The notes beneath the pieces are model-generated. The model saw only the letters and a list, made by a program, of their open reading frames with translations, was not told the origin of the DNA and searched no databases. Shown here piece after piece: positions 14,896 to 17,075 of a stretch of 17,075 bases of DNA; position 1 is the first letter of the stretch; each line of letters begins with the position of its first letter. Made by a program: the position numbers and the translations under genes. This stretch comes from an uncultured Erysipelotrichaceae bacterium (GTDB taxonomy: Bacteria; Bacillota_I; Bacilli_A; Erysipelotrichales; Erysipelotrichaceae), in assembly GCA_900319505.1 (NCBI GenBank), contig ONOV01000115.1, forward strand, positions 1-17,075. Direction: 5' to 3'.

Positions 14896-16299
14896 TCAGA
14901 ATTCGAGGTTGCGCGGTGTACGGGCAAACGGAATGACATCACGGATGTTTTCCATGCCTGTTACATACATAACAAGACGTTCAAAACCGACACCGAAACC
15001 GGCATGCGTGCAGCCGCCGTATCTTCTCAGATCCAGATACCACTGGTAGTGGTCCTTGTTCATATGGAGCTCATCCATACGCTTTTCCAATAGATCCAGG
15101 CGCTCTTCACGCTGAGAGCCGCCGACCAGTTCACCAACGCCCGGTACCAGGCAGTCAACAGCCGCAACGGTCTTTCCGTCGTCATTCTGTCTCATATAGA
15201 ATGCCTTGATATCCTTCGGATAATCCGTCAGGAATAACGGGCCGTCTACGACTTTCTCCGTCAGATAGCGCTCATGTTCCGTCATGAGGTCCATGCCCCA
15301 TTCAATCTTATCGTTTTCAAACTTCACGCCGTCTGCCACAGCCTTCTTCAGGATCTCAATGGCTTCTGTATAAGGCATGCGGCGGAATTCGCTGTTTTTC
15401 ACCTTGTTCAGTCTTTCCAGAAGACCCGTATCAATTCTTTCATTGAAGAACTTCATTTCTTCCGGGCAGTTTTCCAGCACATATGAAATGCAGTACTTGA
15501 CCATGTCTTCAATGACATCCATATCGTAGTCCAGATCCGCAAAAGCCATCTCCGGCTCAATCATCCAGAACTCGGCCAGATGGTTGGTGGTGTTGGAATT
15601 TTCGGCACGGAAAGTAGGACCGAATGTATAGACATCACGGAATGCCATGGCATAGGCCTCCGCCTGCAGCTGACCGGATACGGTCAATGTGGCATGTTTG
15701 CCGAAGAAGTCTTTTTCATAGTCGCCGTCTTCCCGGGTGGTTACAGTAAATGTTTCACCCGCGCCTTCCGCATCGTTGGATGTGATGAGCGGAGTATGCA
15801 CATAGACAAAACCCTGGGACTGGAAAAAGGTATGCACTGCCATGGCTAATACGCTTCTGACTCTGAAGACGGCTGAGAAAGTGTTGGTACGCGGTCTTAA
15901 ATGACCGATCTGCCGCAGGTATTCAAAGCTGTGACGCTTCTTCTGCAGCGGATAGGAGCTGTCGCAGGCCCCTTCCAGCACAATCTCGGTTGCCTGGATT
16001 TCAAACGGCTGTTTGTTGCCGGGGGTTTCCACATACTTTCCGATCACGGAAACAGCTGTACCGGTCAGATATTTTCCGACTTCAGCGAAATTGCTTAATG
16101 TATCCGCACTGTATACAATCTGGGCATTCAGAAAGTATGTTCCGTCATTGAGGGCAATGAAAGATACGTTCTTGCCGGAACGATTGGTACGGATCCAGCC
16201 CTGCAGCTGGACATCTTCTACCTGGTCCTTCTCCAGCTTGGTTCCCTGGGAAGTCAGTTCATATAACTCACGGATGCTCATTTCAACTGGCATATTCAT
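14896..16299 (-). CDS. asnS: Asparaginyl-tRNA synthetase
   Basis: Class IIb aminoacyl-tRNA synthetase charging tRNA-Asn with asparagine. It has 467 residues; Escherichia coli AsnS has 466. The N-terminal OB-fold anticodon-binding domain covers about 1-110 ([20 protein letters not shown]). The catalytic core includes [18 protein letters not shown], motif 2 near [20 protein letters not shown], and motif 3 [20 protein letters not shown] close to the end, with [12 protein letters not shown] as the normal terminus. AsnS-type residues rather than AspS insertions are seen. The ATG at 16299 has AAGGAG 5 nt upstream; a second ATG two codons later is also possible. The gap to rex is 8 nt, and the ribosome site overlaps the rex stop. 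No T-box leader precedes it. Confidence 0.97.
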   Translation of the reverse strand: MNMPVEMSIRELYELTSQGTKLEKDQVEDVQLQGWIRTNRSGKNVSFIALNDGTYFLNAQIVYSADTLSNFAEVGKYLTGTAVSVIGKYVETPGNKQPFEIQATEIVLEGACDSSYPLQKKRHSFEYLRQIGHLRPRTNTFSAVFRVRSVLAMAVHTFFQSQGFVYVHTPLITSNDAEGAGETFTVTTREDGDYEKDFFGKHATLTVSGQLQAEAYAMAFRDVYTFGPTFRAENSNTTNHLAEFWMIEPEMAFADLDYDMDVIEDMVKYCISYVLENCPEEMKFFNERIDTGLLERLNKVKNSEFRRMPYTEAIEILKKAVADGVKFENDKIEWGMDLMTEHERYLTEKVVDGPLFLTDYPKDIKAFYMRQNDDGKTVAAVDCLVPGVGELVGGSQREERLDLLEKRMDELHMNKDHYQWYLDLRRYGGCTHAGFGVGFERLVMYVTGMENIRDVIPFARTPRNLEF

Positions 16300-16307
16300 C
16301 TATCTCC

Positions 16308-16928
16308 TTATTTCTCTATGAGGTTAGTCTCAAATACAAGTTCCTGGATGGACGAAACAACATCCACCTGTTTGACAAAGATACCGGACGGAACCGTAAA
16401 GTGGTCGGTACAGAAGCTGACAATGCCTCTGATACCGGCAGACACCAGCAGATCAACGGTTTCCTGTACATCCTGAGATATGGTGAGGATGGCAATCCGG
16501 CATCCTTCCGGCATCTTCTCTCTGATATCCTTCAAAGCATATACCGGAACAGACGCATGTTCCACTTTCTCAGGGGCAATATCAAATGCACAGACAATTT
16601 CACCGACGACATGATTCCAGTTGTTGTAGTTCAGCAGTGCTTTGCCAAGGTTGCCGCAGCCGACAAGAATGATTTTCTCGGCAAAGTTGACGCCCAGCTC
16701 TTCCGAAAAGATATTGATGAGGCTTTCCACATCGTATCCATAACCCTGTTTGCCAAGTTTCCCAAGGAAGGAGAAATCACGGCGGATGGTTGTGGATTCA
16801 ATGCCGACATAATCAGCGAGCTCTTTGGACATGATTCTTTCCCGTCCGCTCGCCTTCAGTTTACGCAGCGCTTTCAGATACACGGGATATCTCTGCAGCG
16901 TTGCCTTCGGTACTTTATTAGATGTCAT
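16308..16928 (-). CDS. rex: Redox-sensing transcriptional repressor Rex
   Basis: NADH/NAD+-responsive dimeric repressor that usually controls fermentation and respiration genes, leaving DNA when NADH is high. The chosen start gives 206 residues, normal size. An N-terminal winged helix (about 1-75) contains ELADYVGIESTTIRRDFSFL, with GKLGKQGYGYDV as the wing region. The Rossmann fold follows, with the NADH loop VGCGNLGKAL at 89-98. The C-terminus ends with the domain-swapping helix (VSSIQELVFETN). I chose the ATG at 16928 over an in-frame GTG at 16937 because GGTGATT, complementary to the 16S rRNA tail, lies just before that ATG and includes the GTG. asnS follows after 8 nt. A Rex-like site lies upstream and suggests self-control. 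Confidence 0.96.
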   Translation of the reverse strand: MTSNKVPKATLQRYPVYLKALRKLKASGRERIMSKELADYVGIESTTIRRDFSFLGKLGKQGYGYDVESLINIFSEELGVNFAEKIILVGCGNLGKALLNYNNWNHVVGEIVCAFDIAPEKVEHASVPVYALKDIREKMPEGCRIAILTISQDVQETVDLLVSAGIRGIVSFCTDHFTVPSGIFVKQVDVVSSIQELVFETNLIEK

Positions 16929-16944
16929 GTTAATCACCGCTGTT

Positions 16945-16975
16945 ATCTTAACACATCAGTGATTTTGTTTGTGAA
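16945..16975 (-). promoter_or_regulatory. Candidate rex promoter
   Basis: On the minus strand TGTTAAGAT gives an extended -10 (hexamer TAAGAT at 16945-16950). TTCACA at 16970-16975 matches five of six -35 bases, but the spacer is 19 nt, longer than usual. The predicted start near 16938 leaves a leader of about 10 nt. rex may also be read from upstream tsaD. Confidence 0.45.
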
Positions 16976-16986
16976 ATTTTTATTAA
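16969..16986. promoter_or_regulatory. Rex-like operator half-site
   Basis: The known Rex operator in Bacillota is roughly TTGTGAA-N4-TTCACAA. Here one arm, TTGTGAA at 16969-16975, is exact, while the other arm at 16980-16986 is TTATTAA (four of seven). The exact arm overlaps the candidate rex -35 box, where a repressor would block transcription. One weak arm keeps this uncertain. Confidence 0.38.
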
Positions 16987-17075
16987 TTTTCACCCGGCAT
17001 TTCCAGTCCAGGATCAGCCGCCGCATCAAAACCGCCGAAAGCATGATGTTTCCAGGCAATATAGCCGGCAGCACC
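16983..17075 (-). CDS. tsaD: C-terminal tail of a probable TsaD (tRNA t6A modification), partial
   Basis: An open frame enters from the right edge and ends with TAA at 16983-16985; 30 residues are visible. The tail GAAGYIAWKHHAFGGF followed by DAAADPGLEMPGEN resembles the end of TsaD/Gcp, where the motif DNAAMIGAAGYxxY is followed by a variable DLxxxPxLxL region. TsaD transfers the threonylcarbamoyl group to A37 of ANN-reading tRNAs. The neighbouring rex supports the call, since tsaD and rex lie close together in other Bacillota. Only a short, poorly conserved end is visible, so the identity is probable, not certain. Confidence 0.62.
   Translation of the reverse strand, partial: GAAGYIAWKHHAFGGFDAAADPGLEMPGEN

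Noticed and set aside
16299-16310. T-box or other leader for asnS
   Set aside because: Only 8 nt separate rex and asnS, with no room for a leader.
16938-16956. TGTTA-AGA-TAACA inverted repeat as a Rex operator of the TTGTTAA type
   Set aside because: The centre is 3 nt instead of the required longer spacing; it coincides with the -10 element.

Overview
The window reads as chromosomal housekeeping DNA from a fermentative member of the Bacillota (Firmicutes). Roughly balanced base composition, strong AGGAGG-type Shine-Dalgarno sites, a rex gene beside the tail of a probable tsaD, a LicD protein, a PPi-type phosphofructokinase and a bacterial V/A-type ATPase all fit this. An Erysipelotrichia- or Clostridia-like gut lineage is my best inference, but no single marker proves it. 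Every protein gene is on the minus strand, so the map is read from right to left. The only plus-strand gene is a tRNA-Ser.

Right part (17075 to about 12050): the C-terminal tail of a probable tsaD, then rex (redox-sensing repressor), asnS (asparaginyl-tRNA synthetase), a licD-family phosphotransferase and an ABC-F translation factor. A possible 36-residue peptide gene comes last. The gaps are 54, 8 and 12 nt, then a one-base stop/start overlap, so rex-asnS-licD-abcF is very probably one transcript. tsaD, rex and a YdiF-type ABC-F are also near neighbours in Bacillus subtilis, which supports these calls.

Middle part (about 12050 to 9440): a probable PPi-dependent phosphofructokinase has its own TATAAT promoter and a perfect-palindrome terminator with ten T residues. 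Behind it lie a tiny HIRAN-type protein gene and an MTA/SAH nucleosidase gene. The tRNA-Ser(CGA) gene faces the nucleosidase gene and shares a bidirectional terminator with it. On its other side it fires away from the M3 oligopeptidase gene through back-to-back extended -10 promoters.

Left part (9437 to 1): an M3-family oligoendopeptidase gene, a 59-nt gap holding a hairpin, and then a V/A-type ATPase operon in the order G/H-like stalk subunit, C, I, K, F, E, A, B. B runs off the left edge, and subunit D is expected beyond it. Spacings are 15 nt or less, except 37 nt before K, and E and A overlap by four bases. The complex couples ATP hydrolysis or synthesis to H+ or Na+ movement across the membrane.

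I saw no transposon, prophage, CRISPR array or defence locus, and no obviously new multi-gene system. The most unusual items are small: the 36-codon frame after the ABC-F gene, the short HIRAN gene after a strong terminator, a K subunit with one ion-binding carboxylate in four helices, a variant P-loop in subunit A, and a Rex-like site over the rex promoter.
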